Assembly (NCBI GenBank): GCA_016291895.1
Contig: JAEEZO010000046.1
Span: 1-9,146, forward strand
DNA: 9,146 nt
Reading direction: 5' to 3'
From: Caryophanales bacterium
GTDB lineage: Bacteria; Bacillota_I; Bacilli_A; RF39; UBA660
Shown piece after piece: positions 1-6,577 of this stretch (its first letter is position 1; the number at the start of each line of letters is the position of its first letter). The notes under the pieces are model-generated. The model was not told the origin of the DNA. It was given only the letters and a program-made list of their open reading frames with translations, and did not search any database. The position numbers and the translations under genes were made by a program.

Positions 1-1
1 A

Positions 2-181
2 TCAGAGTTTTTCTCCGAAGCTTTACTTGAAGTATATCGCTATATGACTTTATCAAATGGCAAAGAATATTATCGATCAGAGAAACCTTCTGTTACGGTA
101 ACTAGTGATATTAAAAATGTTGTTATTAAATATTTAAATAATGGAAAGAGTTTCTTTAAGAAGATAGGTAGGATATCATGA
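2..181 (+). CDS. 3' end of unidentified protein gene (partial)
   Basis: An open frame enters from the left edge and runs 59 codons to a TGA at 179-181. The visible C-terminal part is hydrophilic and basic, with a tail rich in Lys, Phe and Gly, and no membrane segment or motif that I recognise. Its stop overlaps the ATG of the next gene in an ATGA arrangement, and the ribosome-binding site of that gene (about 166-173) lies inside this frame, so the two are very probably cotranscribed and translationally coupled. That coupling is the main support for it being real, because the fragment is short and has no family assignment. The start and most of the protein lie outside the window. Confidence 0.6.
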   Translation, partial: SEFFSEALLEVYRYMTLSNGKEYYRSEKPSVTVTSDIKNVVIKYLNNGKSFFKKIGRIS

Positions 182-732
182 AAAAAATAGTATTTATATT
201 AATTATTATTTGTTTTGTTACAGCGTGTAAAGAAGAAATTAAAGAAGAAAATATCATTGGTAAAAAGTTAGATAAGCCAATGATTAAAGAAGCGATGACT
301 GGTGATAGTGATATAACAATTGTTTCTAATTTATATTGTTATGGTGATGTTAACTTTGATAATGAAATAAACGAATTAGATTTAGAAATATATGATTATT
401 TGTTAACTGATAACTTTATTGTTGATGATAATCAATTTATGCTTGCAGATCTTGATAAAGATAATAAAATAACAAGTAATGATAAAAAGTTGTTAGAAGA
501 ATATTTAAAAGAAAATAAATCTTATAAATATGATAATACTGATTTAGAATATTGCATTAGTAAAGAAAATAATATTGAATCTTGTGAATGGCAAAAAGAT
601 AATGTAATTAGTTTAGTTAATGAAGATTATTATATCTTTTCAAGAAATAGTGTAAATGATGAAATATCTAATTTTTATCATTATAACTATATAGCAAAAG
701 AGGTTGCATCGTTTATCGATGATGATCGATGA
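178..732 (+). CDS. Lipoprotein with type I dockerin-like Ca-binding pair
   Basis: A 184-residue predicted lipoprotein. Residues 1-16 form a Lys-Lys plus hydrophobic signal peptide ending in a lipobox (V14-T15-A16-C17), so the mature protein should be lipid-anchored at C17 on the outer face of the membrane. Residues 57-68 and 91-102 are two calcium-loop repeats: D57, N59, D61, I64, N65, D68 and D91, D93, D95, I98, T99, D102, each followed by a helix-like stretch. The spacing matches the duplicated F-hand of type I dockerins. The C-terminal third (about 120-184) is of unknown fold and holds a close Cys pair, C126 and C136, followed by Trp. The start overlaps the previous stop, with AGGTAGGA at 166-173 as ribosome-binding site. 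No cohesin or carbohydrate enzyme is visible. The dockerin call is from motif spacing, so a non-cellulosomal Ca-binding role is equally possible. Confidence 0.8.
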   Translation: MKKIVFILIIICFVTACKEEIKEENIIGKKLDKPMIKEAMTGDSDITIVSNLYCYGDVNFDNEINELDLEIYDYLLTDNFIVDDNQFMLADLDKDNKITSNDKKLLEEYLKENKSYKYDNTDLEYCISKENNIESCEWQKDNVISLVNEDYYIFSRNSVNDEISNFYHYNYIAKEVASFIDDDR

Positions 733-751
733 AAAAATAAATGTAAAGAAA

Positions 752-783
752 AGTAAGTTGTTGCATTTGCAACAACTTATTTT
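752..783 (+). terminator. Intrinsic terminator after the dockerin lipoprotein
   Basis: A perfect hairpin follows the stop at 730-732: arms TAAGTTGTTGC (754-764) and GCAACAACTTA (769-779) around the loop ATTT, extendable by a G-U and an A-U pair. A short T-run broken by G and C follows (780-787). It separates the upstream operon from pflB. Confidence 0.8.
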
Positions 784-795
784 GCTTAAAAAGAA

Positions 796-801
796 TACAA
801 T
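796..801 (+). promoter_or_regulatory. Possible -10 box for pflB
   Basis: TACAAT (796-801) is one base from the consensus and lies between the upstream terminator and the pflB ribosome-binding site GGAGGG (815-820). No good -35 is found at 16-18 nt. TATACT at 807-812 is an alternative but would place the transcript start inside the ribosome-binding site. pflB must have a promoter here if the terminator works, but which box is used is unclear. Confidence 0.3.
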
Positions 802-824
802 GGAAATATACTACGGAGGGAAAG

Positions 825-3056
825 ATGAAAGAAGAATGGCAAGATTTTAAAGAAGGGCTTTGGAATGAATCAATAAATGTTGAAAACTTTATACAAGAGA
901 ATTATCATCCTTATGATGGCGATGCAAGTTTTCTTAAGGGTGTTTCCGATAAATCGAGTAGAGTATGGAATAAATGCCAAGAACTATTAAAAGAAGAATT
1001 AAAGAAACATGTTCTTGATATTGATACTGTTCATATGTCAGGAATTAATTCTTTTGATGCAGGATATATTAGTGAAGATGATAATGTAATCGTTGGATTA
1101 CAGACAGATGCTCCACTTAAAAGAATGGTTAATCCATATGGTGGTATCCGTATGGTATATCAAGAACTTGAAGCTTATGGATATAAGTTAGATGAGAATG
1201 TTGATAAATTCTTTAATGAATATCGAAAAACACATAATCAAGGAGTTTTTGATGCTTACACACCAGAAATTAGACAAGCAAGACATGTTGGCTTGTTAAC
1301 AGGACTTCCTGATGCATATGGTCGTGGAAGAATTATTGGTGACTTTAGACGTATTGCTTTGTATGGTATCGATTATTTACAAAAAGCAAAAGCTGATGAA
1401 TGGACTAATGATTATAAAGGTTTAATGACTGATGATTTAATTAGAATTCGTGAAGAAATATCAATGCAATATAAGGCTTTAGGCGAAATGAAAAAGATGG
1501 CTCTTAAGTATGGCTTTGATATTAGTAAACCAGCAAAAAATGCTCGAGAAGCTGTACAATGGACATATTTTGGATACCTTGCAGGTGTTAAAGAAAATAA
1601 TGGTGCCGCAATGAGTTTAGGTCGTGTTGATGCTTTCTTTGATATCTACTTTGAAAGAGATATTAAAAATGGTGTTTTAACTGAAGAAGAAGCTCAAGAG
1701 ATTATTGATCAATTTGTAATTAAATTAAGATTAGTAAGACACCTAAGAACTCCTGAATATGACGAATTATTCTCAGGTGATCCAACATGGGTTACATGTT
1801 CTGTTGGTGGTGTTAATAATAAGATGGAACATATGGTTACTAAAACAAGTTATCGTATTGTTCATACATTAGAAAACTTAGATACATCTCCAGAACCTAA
1901 TATGACTATTTTATGGAGTGAACACTTACCAAAACCATTTAAAGAGTATTGTGCAAAAGTAAGTATCGAAACAGACGCTGTTCAATATGAAAATGATGAT
2001 TTAATGAGACCAATTTATGGTGATGATTATGCTATTGCTTGTTGTGTATCAGCAATGAGAATGGGCAAAGATATGCAATTCTTTGGTGCTCGTTGTAATC
2101 TTGCTAAGTCATTATTACTAGCTATTAATGGTGGCGTTGATGAGATGAAGAATGAACTAGTAATTCCTGATATTCCTAAAGATACTGATGAAGTACTTAA
2201 TTATGATAAAGTTAAACAAAATTATTTCCATGTATTATCAAGAGTTGCAGATATCTATTCTGATGCTATGAATATCATTCATTATATGCATGATAAATAT
2301 GCTTATGAAGCAGGATTAATGGCTCTACATGATACTGATGTTCATCGTTATATGGCTTATGGCGTTGCAGGACTTTCTGTTGCTGTTGACTCTTTATCTG
2401 CTATTAAATATGCTAAAGTTAAACCAGTTCGTGATGAAAATGGTATTACAACCGATTTCATAATTGAAGGAGATTTCCCTAAATATGGAAATGATGATGA
2501 TAGAGTAGATTCTATTGCTCAAGAATTAACAAGTCATTTCTTTAATGAACTAAAGAAATATAAATGTTATCGTGATGCTGAACCTACCATGAGTGTATTA
2601 ACAATTACATCTAATGTTGTTTATGGAACAAAGACTGGTAGTACACCAGACGGAAGAAAGAAAGGAGAACCATTTGCACCAGGAGCTAATCCAATGCATG
2701 GAAGAGATGAAAATGGTGCTGTGGCATCACTTAACTCTGTTGCTAAACTTGATTATGCTCATTGCTGTAAAGATGGTATCTCTAATACATTCTCCATTGT
2801 TCCTGATTCTTTAGGAACTGATATGCCTACAAGAATTAATAACCTAGTAATGTTATTAACAGGTTACTTTAGAAAAGGAGCTCATCATTTAAATGTTAAT
2901 GTACTAAATCGTGAAACATTAATTGATGCCATGAACAATCCAGAGAAGTATCCACTTCTTACTATTCGTGTTTCTGGTTATTCAGTTAGATTTAATCGAT
3001 TAACAAGAAAACAACAAGAGGAAGTTATCGCGAGAACTTTCCATACTAAATTATGA
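825..3056 (+). CDS. pflB: Pyruvate formate-lyase (formate C-acetyltransferase)
   Basis: Cytoplasmic glycyl-radical enzyme that converts pyruvate and CoA to acetyl-CoA and formate in anaerobic fermentation. At 743 residues it is close to the 760 of E. coli PflB. The adjacent catalytic cysteines are C406-C407 (within [10 protein letters not shown]). The pyruvate-site arginines correspond to R176 ([10 protein letters not shown]) and R423 ([10 protein letters not shown]). The radical glycine is G718 in [11 protein letters not shown], 25 residues from the C-terminus as in the family. The PFL barrel covers most of the protein and the glycine-radical domain about 620-743. GGAGGG (815-820) precedes the ATG by 4 nt. 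The TGA stop overlaps the pflA start, so enzyme and activase are coupled. All key residues are present, so it should be active once charged. Glycyl-radical enzymes are oxygen-sensitive, which implies an anaerobic niche. Confidence 0.98.
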   Translation: MKEEWQDFKEGLWNESINVENFIQENYHPYDGDASFLKGVSDKSSRVWNKCQELLKEELKKHVLDIDTVHMSGINSFDAGYISEDDNVIVGLQTDAPLKRMVNPYGGIRMVYQELEAYGYKLDENVDKFFNEYRKTHNQGVFDAYTPEIRQARHVGLLTGLPDAYGRGRIIGDFRRIALYGIDYLQKAKADEWTNDYKGLMTDDLIRIREEISMQYKALGEMKKMALKYGFDISKPAKNAREAVQWTYFGYLAGVKENNGAAMSLGRVDAFFDIYFERDIKNGVLTEEEAQEIIDQFVIKLRLVRHLRTPEYDELFSGDPTWVTCSVGGVNNKMEHMVTKTSYRIVHTLENLDTSPEPNMTILWSEHLPKPFKEYCAKVSIETDAVQYENDDLMRPIYGDDYAIACCVSAMRMGKDMQFFGARCNLAKSLLLAINGGVDEMKNELVIPDIPKDTDEVLNYDKVKQNYFHVLSRVADIYSDAMNIIHYMHDKYAYEAGLMALHDTDVHRYMAYGVAGLSVAVDSLSAIKYAKVKPVRDENGITTDFIIEGDFPKYGNDDDRVDSIAQELTSHFFNELKKYKCYRDAEPTMSVLTITSNVVYGTKTGSTPDGRKKGEPFAPGANPMHGRDENGAVASLNSVAKLDYAHCCKDGISNTFSIVPDSLGTDMPTRINNLVMLLTGYFRKGAHHLNVNVLNRETLIDAMNNPEKYPLLTIRVSGYSVRFNRLTRKQQEEVIARTFHTKL

Positions 3057-3775
3057 TGGCAAGTATTAATAGTATTGAATCCTTTGGAACGGTTGATGGT
3101 CCAGGGATTCGTACTGTAGTATTCTTTAATGGATGTAATCTAAGATGTATTTATTGTCATAATCCTGAAACCTGGGTTAGAGGCGACGATAATATGGAAG
3201 TTTCTGAGTTATTTAATAAAATTATTCGTAATAAAGAATATTTTGGAGATACTGGTGGAGTAACATTTTCTGGTGGAGAACCTCTTCTTCATATTGAGTT
3301 CTTGATACCTTTATGTAAAATGTTAAAAGAAAAAAACATCAATATTGCGCTTGATACTGCGGGTGTTGGTCTTGGTAATTATGATGAATTACTTAATTAC
3401 GTTGATTTAGTTATTTTAGATATTAAACATGTTGATAGTGAAGGTTATAGAAAGATTACAAGAAGAAACTTAGATGAAGTTGAAAACTTTATTAATGCTT
3501 GTAATAGAAATAATAAAAAGATGTGGCTTCGTCAAGTAGTAGTACCGGGAATAACAGATACAGATGATTATATCGTAAAATTAAATAACTACATTAAAAA
3601 AATAAATAATATCGAAAAAATAGAATTCTTACCATATCATAAACTTGGTGAAGAGAAGTATAAAAGAATGGGAATTCCTTATGCATGTGATAAAATTCCT
3701 CCTATGGATAAAGATGCATGTGATAAGTTATATCAACGTTTTATGAATTTATATGATGCTAATAAAGAATTATAA
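3053..3775 (+). CDS. pflA: Pyruvate formate-lyase activating enzyme (radical SAM)
   Basis: A 240-residue radical S-adenosylmethionine enzyme that abstracts hydrogen from the PflB glycine (G718 here) to form the glycyl radical. The [4Fe-4S] motif CX3CX2C is C28, C32, C35. The SAM-contacting FSGGEP is at 72-77, the DIK element at 123-125, the VVVPGITD strand at 162-169 and the family's FLPYHKLG at 192-199. Length is near that of E. coli PflA (246). Two adjacent ATGs exist (3053 and 3056). The first overlaps the pflB stop as ATGA, and no strong ribosome-binding site lies close upstream, so re-initiation after pflB is likely. A purine-rich stretch at about 3014-3022 is too far away to serve. Order and coupling to pflB support PflA rather than a YjjW-type activase. 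Confidence 0.96.
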   Translation: MMASINSIESFGTVDGPGIRTVVFFNGCNLRCIYCHNPETWVRGDDNMEVSELFNKIIRNKEYFGDTGGVTFSGGEPLLHIEFLIPLCKMLKEKNINIALDTAGVGLGNYDELLNYVDLVILDIKHVDSEGYRKITRRNLDEVENFINACNRNNKKMWLRQVVVPGITDTDDYIVKLNNYIKKINNIEKIEFLPYHKLGEEKYKRMGIPYACDKIPPMDKDACDKLYQRFMNLYDANKEL

Positions 3776-3790
3776 TATAATCCTTTTTCT
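3764..3790 (+). terminator. Weak terminator spanning the pflA stop codon
   Basis: AAAGAATTAT (3764-3773) and ATAATCCTTT (3777-3786) pair with one A/C mismatch around the loop AAT, followed by TT-C-T. The pflA TAA (3773-3775) sits at the loop. The stem is nearly all A-U, so it is weak, but its position matches the better terminators further on. Confidence 0.4.
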
Positions 3791-3818
3791 TTACAATTAT
3801 TTATTATTTAGTTATAAT
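3790..3818 (+). promoter_or_regulatory. SigA-type promoter for the EIIB-like gene
   Basis: TTTACA (3790-3795), a 17-nt spacer and a consensus TATAAT (3813-3818). The expected transcript start is about 3825, the first base of the GGTGAT ribosome-binding site (3825-3830), leaving a leader of about 11 nt. Confidence 0.8.
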
Positions 3819-3835
3819 TACTATGGTGATTAAAA

Positions 3836-4153
3836 ATGTGGTGGAAATATATTGTAATAGGTGTTGTCTTATTAATTATTTTACTTGCAATCTTAAAATC
3901 AATGCGAAAAGATGCACACTTAAAAGTTAATAAATTAGTAGATGCTTTAGGAGGTATTGATAACATTATTGATAGACAATTAAACTTATCGAGGTTTGTT
4001 GTAACTCTTCGTGATGTATCAAAAGCTGATAAAGAAGCTATACAAGCTTTAGGTGCTAAAGGTATTGTTGAGATTGATAATCAATTAAAAATAATTTTAG
4101 GTAACAATTCAAGACAATTAAAAAAATATATTGAAGAATTAGATAGAAAGTAG
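3836..4153 (+). CDS. Membrane-anchored PTS EIIB-like protein lacking the active cysteine
   Basis: A 105-residue protein with one N-terminal membrane helix (about 4-20) and a C-terminal domain (about 28-103) resembling the glucose-class EIIB domain. ALGGIDNI (37-44), SRFVVTL with DVSKAD (52-65), LGAKGIV (72-78) and a following QLKIILG (83-89) fall in the order and spacing of E. coli IIB-Glc, where the equivalents are AFGG.ENI, TRLRV, DVSKVD, LGAAGVV and VQAIFG. The phosphorylated cysteine of that domain aligns with N50, and the protein has no cysteine, so it cannot be an ordinary phosphocarrier. No IIC or IIA partner is nearby. The ATG at 3836 follows the GGTGAT ribosome-binding site by 5 nt. 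The domain call rests on my alignment by eye. A regulatory or sugar-sensing role is only a guess. Confidence 0.72.
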   Translation: MWWKYIVIGVVLLIILLAILKSMRKDAHLKVNKLVDALGGIDNIIDRQLNLSRFVVTLRDVSKADKEAIQALGAKGIVEIDNQLKIILGNNSRQLKKYIEELDRK

Positions 4154-4176
4154 TTTGCTTTTTATCTTTTTATTTT
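4141..4176 (+). terminator. Terminator spanning the EIIB-like stop codon
   Basis: AGATAGAAAG (4141-4150) pairs with CTTTTTATCT (4158-4167), nine Watson-Crick pairs and one G-U, followed by a T-rich tail (4167-4176). The loop (4151-4157) starts with the TAG stop. The right arm also carries the -35 box of the next promoter, so terminator and promoter overlap. Confidence 0.65.
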
Positions 4177-4183
4177 GTATAAT
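4155..4183 (+). promoter_or_regulatory. SigA-type promoter for trmL
   Basis: TTGCTT (4155-4160), a 17-nt spacer and a consensus TATAAT (4178-4183). The expected transcript start is about 4190, at the ribosome-binding site GGTGAT (4191-4196). This argues that translation does not begin upstream of the ATG at 4200. Confidence 0.75.
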
Positions 4184-4190
4184 TTCTTGT

Positions 4191-4196
4191 GGTGAT
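4191..4196 (+). promoter_or_regulatory. Ribosome-binding site that fixes the trmL start
   Basis: GGTGAT matches the part of the Shine-Dalgarno consensus (AGGAGGTGAT) nearest its 3' end and lies 3 nt before the ATG at 4200. The same variant serves the gene at 3836. It excludes the longer open frame that begins upstream near 4155. Confidence 0.7.
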
Positions 4197-4199
4197 TTT

Positions 4200-4724
4200 A
4201 TGTTAAATATTGTTTTATATGAACCCGAAATACCTATGAATACTGGTAATATTATGAGAACTTGTGTAGCTACTAATACACGCCTTCATTTAATAGAACC
4301 ATTAGGTTTTTCACTAGATGAAAAAAGTATTAAAAGAAGTGGTGTTAACTATATCGATAAACTTGAATATCACGTATATAAAAACTGGGATGATTTTAAA
4401 TCAAAGAATGAGGGAACTTATTATTATTTCACAAGATATGGTAAAAAACCTCATACTAGTTTTGATTATAGTAATCAAGATGAAGAAATATATTTAATTT
4501 TTGGTAAAGAATCAACAGGTATTCCAAGAGAAATCTTAAAAGAAGATTTAGATCATTGTATGCGAATACCTATGACTAGTAATGTTCGAGCTCTTAATTT
4601 ATCTAATTGTTGTGCAATCGTATTATATGAAGTATTACGTCAACAAGATTATCGAGATTTATTACGTACAGAACCTCATAAGAGTGAAGATTATATAATT
4701 GATGGTATAGAAAAAAGGAACTAA
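4200..4724 (+). CDS. trmL: tRNA 2'-O-methyltransferase, TrmL/SPOUT family
   Basis: A 174-residue SPOUT (trefoil-knot) methyltransferase. TrmL methylates the ribose at position 34 of certain tRNA-Leu species using S-adenosylmethionine and works as a dimer in the cytoplasm. The family motifs are all visible: NTGNIMRTCVATNTRLHLI (14-32), the glycine loop FGKESTGIP (101-109) and the knot strand IPM...NVRALNLSNCCAI (123-140). Length fits TrmL (157 in E. coli) with a short tail. I chose the ATG at 4200 because the promoter and GGTGAT site sit just upstream and MLNIVLYEPEIP is the usual family N-terminus. A longer frame from TTG at 4155 would overlap the promoter. Its last codons and stop lie inside a bidirectional terminator and overlap by 4 nt the convergent gene. 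TrmL as opposed to another TrmH-like paralogue is inferred from the lack of extra domains. Confidence 0.92.
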   Translation: MLNIVLYEPEIPMNTGNIMRTCVATNTRLHLIEPLGFSLDEKSIKRSGVNYIDKLEYHVYKNWDDFKSKNEGTYYYFTRYGKKPHTSFDYSNQDEEIYLIFGKESTGIPREILKEDLDHCMRIPMTSNVRALNLSNCCAIVLYEVLRQQDYRDLLRTEPHKSEDYIIDGIEKRN

Positions 4725-4739
4725 TAAAGTTCCTTTTTT
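4711..4739. terminator. Bidirectional terminator shared by trmL and the ZnuA-like gene
   Basis: A perfect 12-bp stem AAAAAAGGAACT (4711-4722) and AGTTCCTTTTTT (4728-4739) with loop AATAA. It has a T-run on the right for trmL and, read on the minus strand, a T-run for the opposing gene. The two stop codons (TAA at 4722-4724; TAG at 4723-4721 on the minus strand) lie at the loop edge, so the hairpin encodes the C-termini of both proteins. Confidence 0.9.
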
Positions 4740-5584
4740 AATGTTTCTAAGTTTTCTCTTGATAAGTCTAAATAATCTTTTTCATTATTACGATCTTCTT
4801 CTGTAATATTTTTTAAATTCTTATATATTTCTTTACTTACTTTTTTATCTTCAACTAACTGTTGTACTTCAAGAGGAAGTTCGGTATATTCAAGAACAAA
4901 GACATTTTTAACTTTACCTGTTTCAATATTGTTTTTAAAGATATTTAAATTCTTTTCATAAATATCTAAATCTTTATCTAAAACATAAATTGTTAATCCA
5001 TATTTTTCTAAGAATTTTAATGAATTATCATTAACGAAGATTGTTTTATTAGGTGCATTTTCAATAGTAAGTTTAATTTCTGCATCTAATTCAGATAATT
5101 CTATTTTTAATTTATTATAATTATCAGAAATTTCTTTTATTAAATAACTATTGGTTATAAATTCATCTAAATCATTTTTGATATTTTGAGCGATCATTAA
5201 CATATTTGATGGATTTAACCATAGTTCTTCAATACCATAGTTATATTTCATACCAAGAGTAGCATTAATTAATTTGATATCATCATTATTCTTTACATAA
5301 GTAACAGCTTGTTCTGAATCATTAGAATTACCTATATAGATAAATAAATCTTTTTTACTATTATCTTTATCTTGCTTTTTAGTAAATTTATATTCATCAA
5401 CATTAACACCATCTGGATATATAGATGTTATTAAAGCATTATCTCCGTATAAAGCTCGTATCGTATATTCAAGAGGGTAATTTGATGTAATAATTGAGAT
5501 ATTTTCCATTGAATCTCTTTTAAATAAGTTACATCCTGTTACTAATAAAATGATTGGTAAAATTAATAAATATTTATATTTCAT
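4721..5584 (-). CDS. ZnuA-like solute-binding lipoprotein without histidine ligands
   Basis: A 287-residue predicted lipoprotein: signal peptide with lipobox V15-T16-G17-C18, then a cluster A-I (metal ABC transporter substrate-binding) pattern. SNYPLEYTIRALYGDNA (34-50), PDGVNVDEY (57-65), ELWLNPSNM (120-128), a helical linker around 145-175, IFVNDNSLKFLEKYGL (182-197) and the final SRENLETL (275-282) follow the order of ZnuA-type proteins. The three usual metal-ligand histidines align with D63, E120 and N185, and the mature protein has no histidine, so ordinary Zn or Mn binding is unlikely. No permease or ATPase gene is adjacent. The start at 5584 has AAGGAG 7 nt upstream and gives a proper signal peptide; a longer frame starting at 5620 would not. 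It begins 1 nt after the yidD stop, so it is probably coupled to yidD. Its substrate is unknown. Confidence 0.75.
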   Translation of the reverse strand: MKYKYLLILPIILLVTGCNLFKRDSMENISIITSNYPLEYTIRALYGDNALITSIYPDGVNVDEYKFTKKQDKDNSKKDLFIYIGNSNDSEQAVTYVKNNDDIKLINATLGMKYNYGIEELWLNPSNMLMIAQNIKNDLDEFITNSYLIKEISDNYNKLKIELSELDAEIKLTIENAPNKTIFVNDNSLKFLEKYGLTIYVLDKDLDIYEKNLNIFKNNIETGKVKNVFVLEYTELPLEVQQLVEDKKVSKEIYKNLKNITEEDRNNEKDYLDLSRENLETLKKELY

Positions 5585-5585
5585 A

Positions 5586-5804
5586 TTATTTCTCCTTAAT
5601 TGGTGGAAGATCAATACCACCTTTACTCCATGGGTTACATTTAAGTAATCTCTTTATTGTTAATAAACTTCCTTTAAAACTTCCAAAGGTGTTAATAACA
5701 GAAAGAGCATAATTAGAACATGTTGGTATATACTTGCAATTACTATGTGATGAAAAACTTGTTTTTTGATACCATTTAATTAATTTGATTAATATTTTTT
5801 TCAT
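5586..5804 (-). CDS. yidD: Membrane protein insertion efficiency factor YidD
   Basis: A 72-residue protein of the YidD family, which helps YidC/Oxa1 insert membrane proteins and lies on the inner face of the membrane through an amphipathic N-terminus. The signature is clear: CKYIPTCSNYAL (23-34), then G41, G45 and RLLKCNPWSKGGIDLPP (52-68), with the three family cysteines C23, C29 and C56. The usual DPVP ending appears as IDLPP. The Lys-rich N-terminus (MKKILIKLIKWYQK) fits membrane association. AGGTG (minus strand 5813-5809) lies 4 nt before the ATG. In many bacteria yidD sits beside rpmH, rnpA and yidC, but here it is separate, paired with a lipoprotein gene and divergent from rnc. Confidence 0.93.
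   Translation of the reverse strand: MKKILIKLIKWYQKTSFSSHSNCKYIPTCSNYALSVINTFGSFKGSLLTIKRLLKCNPWSKGGIDLPPIKEK
5592..5597 (-). promoter_or_regulatory. Ribosome-binding site that fixes the ZnuA-like start
   Basis: On the minus strand this is AAGGAG, 7 nt before the ATG at 5584. It lies within the last codons of yidD and decides against the upstream in-frame ATG at 5620. Confidence 0.8.
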
Positions 5805-5819
5805 GTAACACCTATAAGT

Positions 5820-5848
5820 ATTTTACTATTAATTATTATTTTTAACAA
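5820..5848 (-). promoter_or_regulatory. SigA-type promoter for yidD and the ZnuA-like gene
   Basis: On the minus strand TTGTTA (5848-5843), a 17-nt spacer and TAAAAT (5825-5820). Six bases separate the -10 from the AGGTG ribosome-binding site, so the expected transcript start is at about 5813. Confidence 0.7.
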
Positions 5849-5875
5849 GTTTAAATATACTTTTTAAATGGGTTT

Positions 5876-5884
5876 TGATATAAT
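5876..5884 (+). promoter_or_regulatory. Extended -10 promoter for rnc
   Basis: TGATATAAT (5876-5884) is an extended -10 (TG-n-TATAAT). No recognisable -35 lies at 16-18 nt, which an extended -10 can tolerate. The expected transcript start is about 5891, the first base of GGAGGG (5891-5896). Confidence 0.75.
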
Positions 5885-5899
5885 GATAAAGGAGGGTAT

Positions 5900-6577
5900 A
5901 TGAAAGAGAAACTAGAGTCTTTGGGAATTATTCCTAATAATCTAAAACTTTATGATATTGCATTTTCTCATTCTTCATATGCTAATGAACATAAGAATAA
6001 AACAGACTATGAAAGATTAGAATTCTTAGGTGATGCAGTTTTGGAACTGGTAATGAGTGATTACTTGTATCGAAACTTTGAAGAAGAAGAAGGAGAAATG
6101 ACAAAGTGGAGAGCTAACTTTGTTTGTGAAAATGCTCTTTTTGAATATATGACTAATATGGATATAATTCAGTTCATTAAAGTAGGTCATGGTGAATTAG
6201 GAGAAATTAAAAAAGCTATTGTTGCTGATACTTTTGAAGCATTAATGGGAGCCATATATTTAGATAAAGGATTTGATGAAGTAAAAAGTGTCATAATTAA
6301 AATTATTGCTCCTTATGTTGTTAATAGTAACAAAACAGGATTCTTAAATGATTATAAATCAATTTTACAAGAGGCAGTTCAAACAGATCGAAGAAGTTTG
6401 GTTTATGATTTAGTTGATGAATCTGGTCCACCACATGATAAAGAGTTTACTGTTGAAGTAAGAATTGATGGTGTAATATATGGAAGAGGAGTAGGAAAGA
6501 GCAAAAAAGATGCTTGTCAAAATGCAGCTTGTGATGCATTAAAGAAATTAGCGAGGGTAGAAAATGAAAATGAATAA
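5900..6577 (+). CDS. rnc: Ribonuclease III
   Basis: A 225-residue Mg-dependent double-strand RNA endonuclease that processes rRNA precursors and structured mRNAs. The nuclease domain (about 3-140) carries the signature ERLEFLGDAVL (38-48) with acidic residues E41 and D45, and ADTFEALMGAIYLD (109-122) with D110 and E113, so all four catalytic carboxylates are present. The double-stranded RNA binding domain covers about 148-219 (DYKSILQEAVQ at 151-161, and the C-terminal GKSKKDACQNAACDAL helix). Length is typical. A strong AAAGGAGGG (5888-5896) precedes the ATG by 3 nt. In many Bacillota rnc is followed by smc and ftsY; here it instead overlaps a pilin-like gene by 14 nt, so that gene is probably cotranscribed. 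Confidence 0.97.
   Translation: MKEKLESLGIIPNNLKLYDIAFSHSSYANEHKNKTDYERLEFLGDAVLELVMSDYLYRNFEEEEGEMTKWRANFVCENALFEYMTNMDIIQFIKVGHGELGEIKKAIVADTFEALMGAIYLDKGFDEVKSVIIKIIAPYVVNSNKTGFLNDYKSILQEAVQTDRRSLVYDLVDESGPPHDKEFTVEVRIDGVIYGRGVGKSKKDACQNAACDALKKLARVENENE

Noticed and set aside
733..824. Riboswitch or attenuator before pflB
   Set aside because: The only structure is a simple intrinsic terminator just after the previous gene. The remaining space of about 35 bases is too short for an aptamer.
2614..2814. A 66-codon open frame on the plus strand inside pflB
   Set aside because: It lies wholly within the strongly conserved pflB in another frame, has no ribosome-binding site and no recognisable motif.
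4155..4199. N-terminal extension of trmL from a TTG codon
   Set aside because: It would lie across the terminator and promoter and ahead of the ribosome-binding site at 4191-4196. The family N-terminus begins at the ATG at 4200.
5585..5620. 12-residue N-terminal extension of the ZnuA-like protein
   Set aside because: It would spoil the signal peptide and lacks a ribosome-binding site at the right distance. AAGGAG fits the ATG at 5584.
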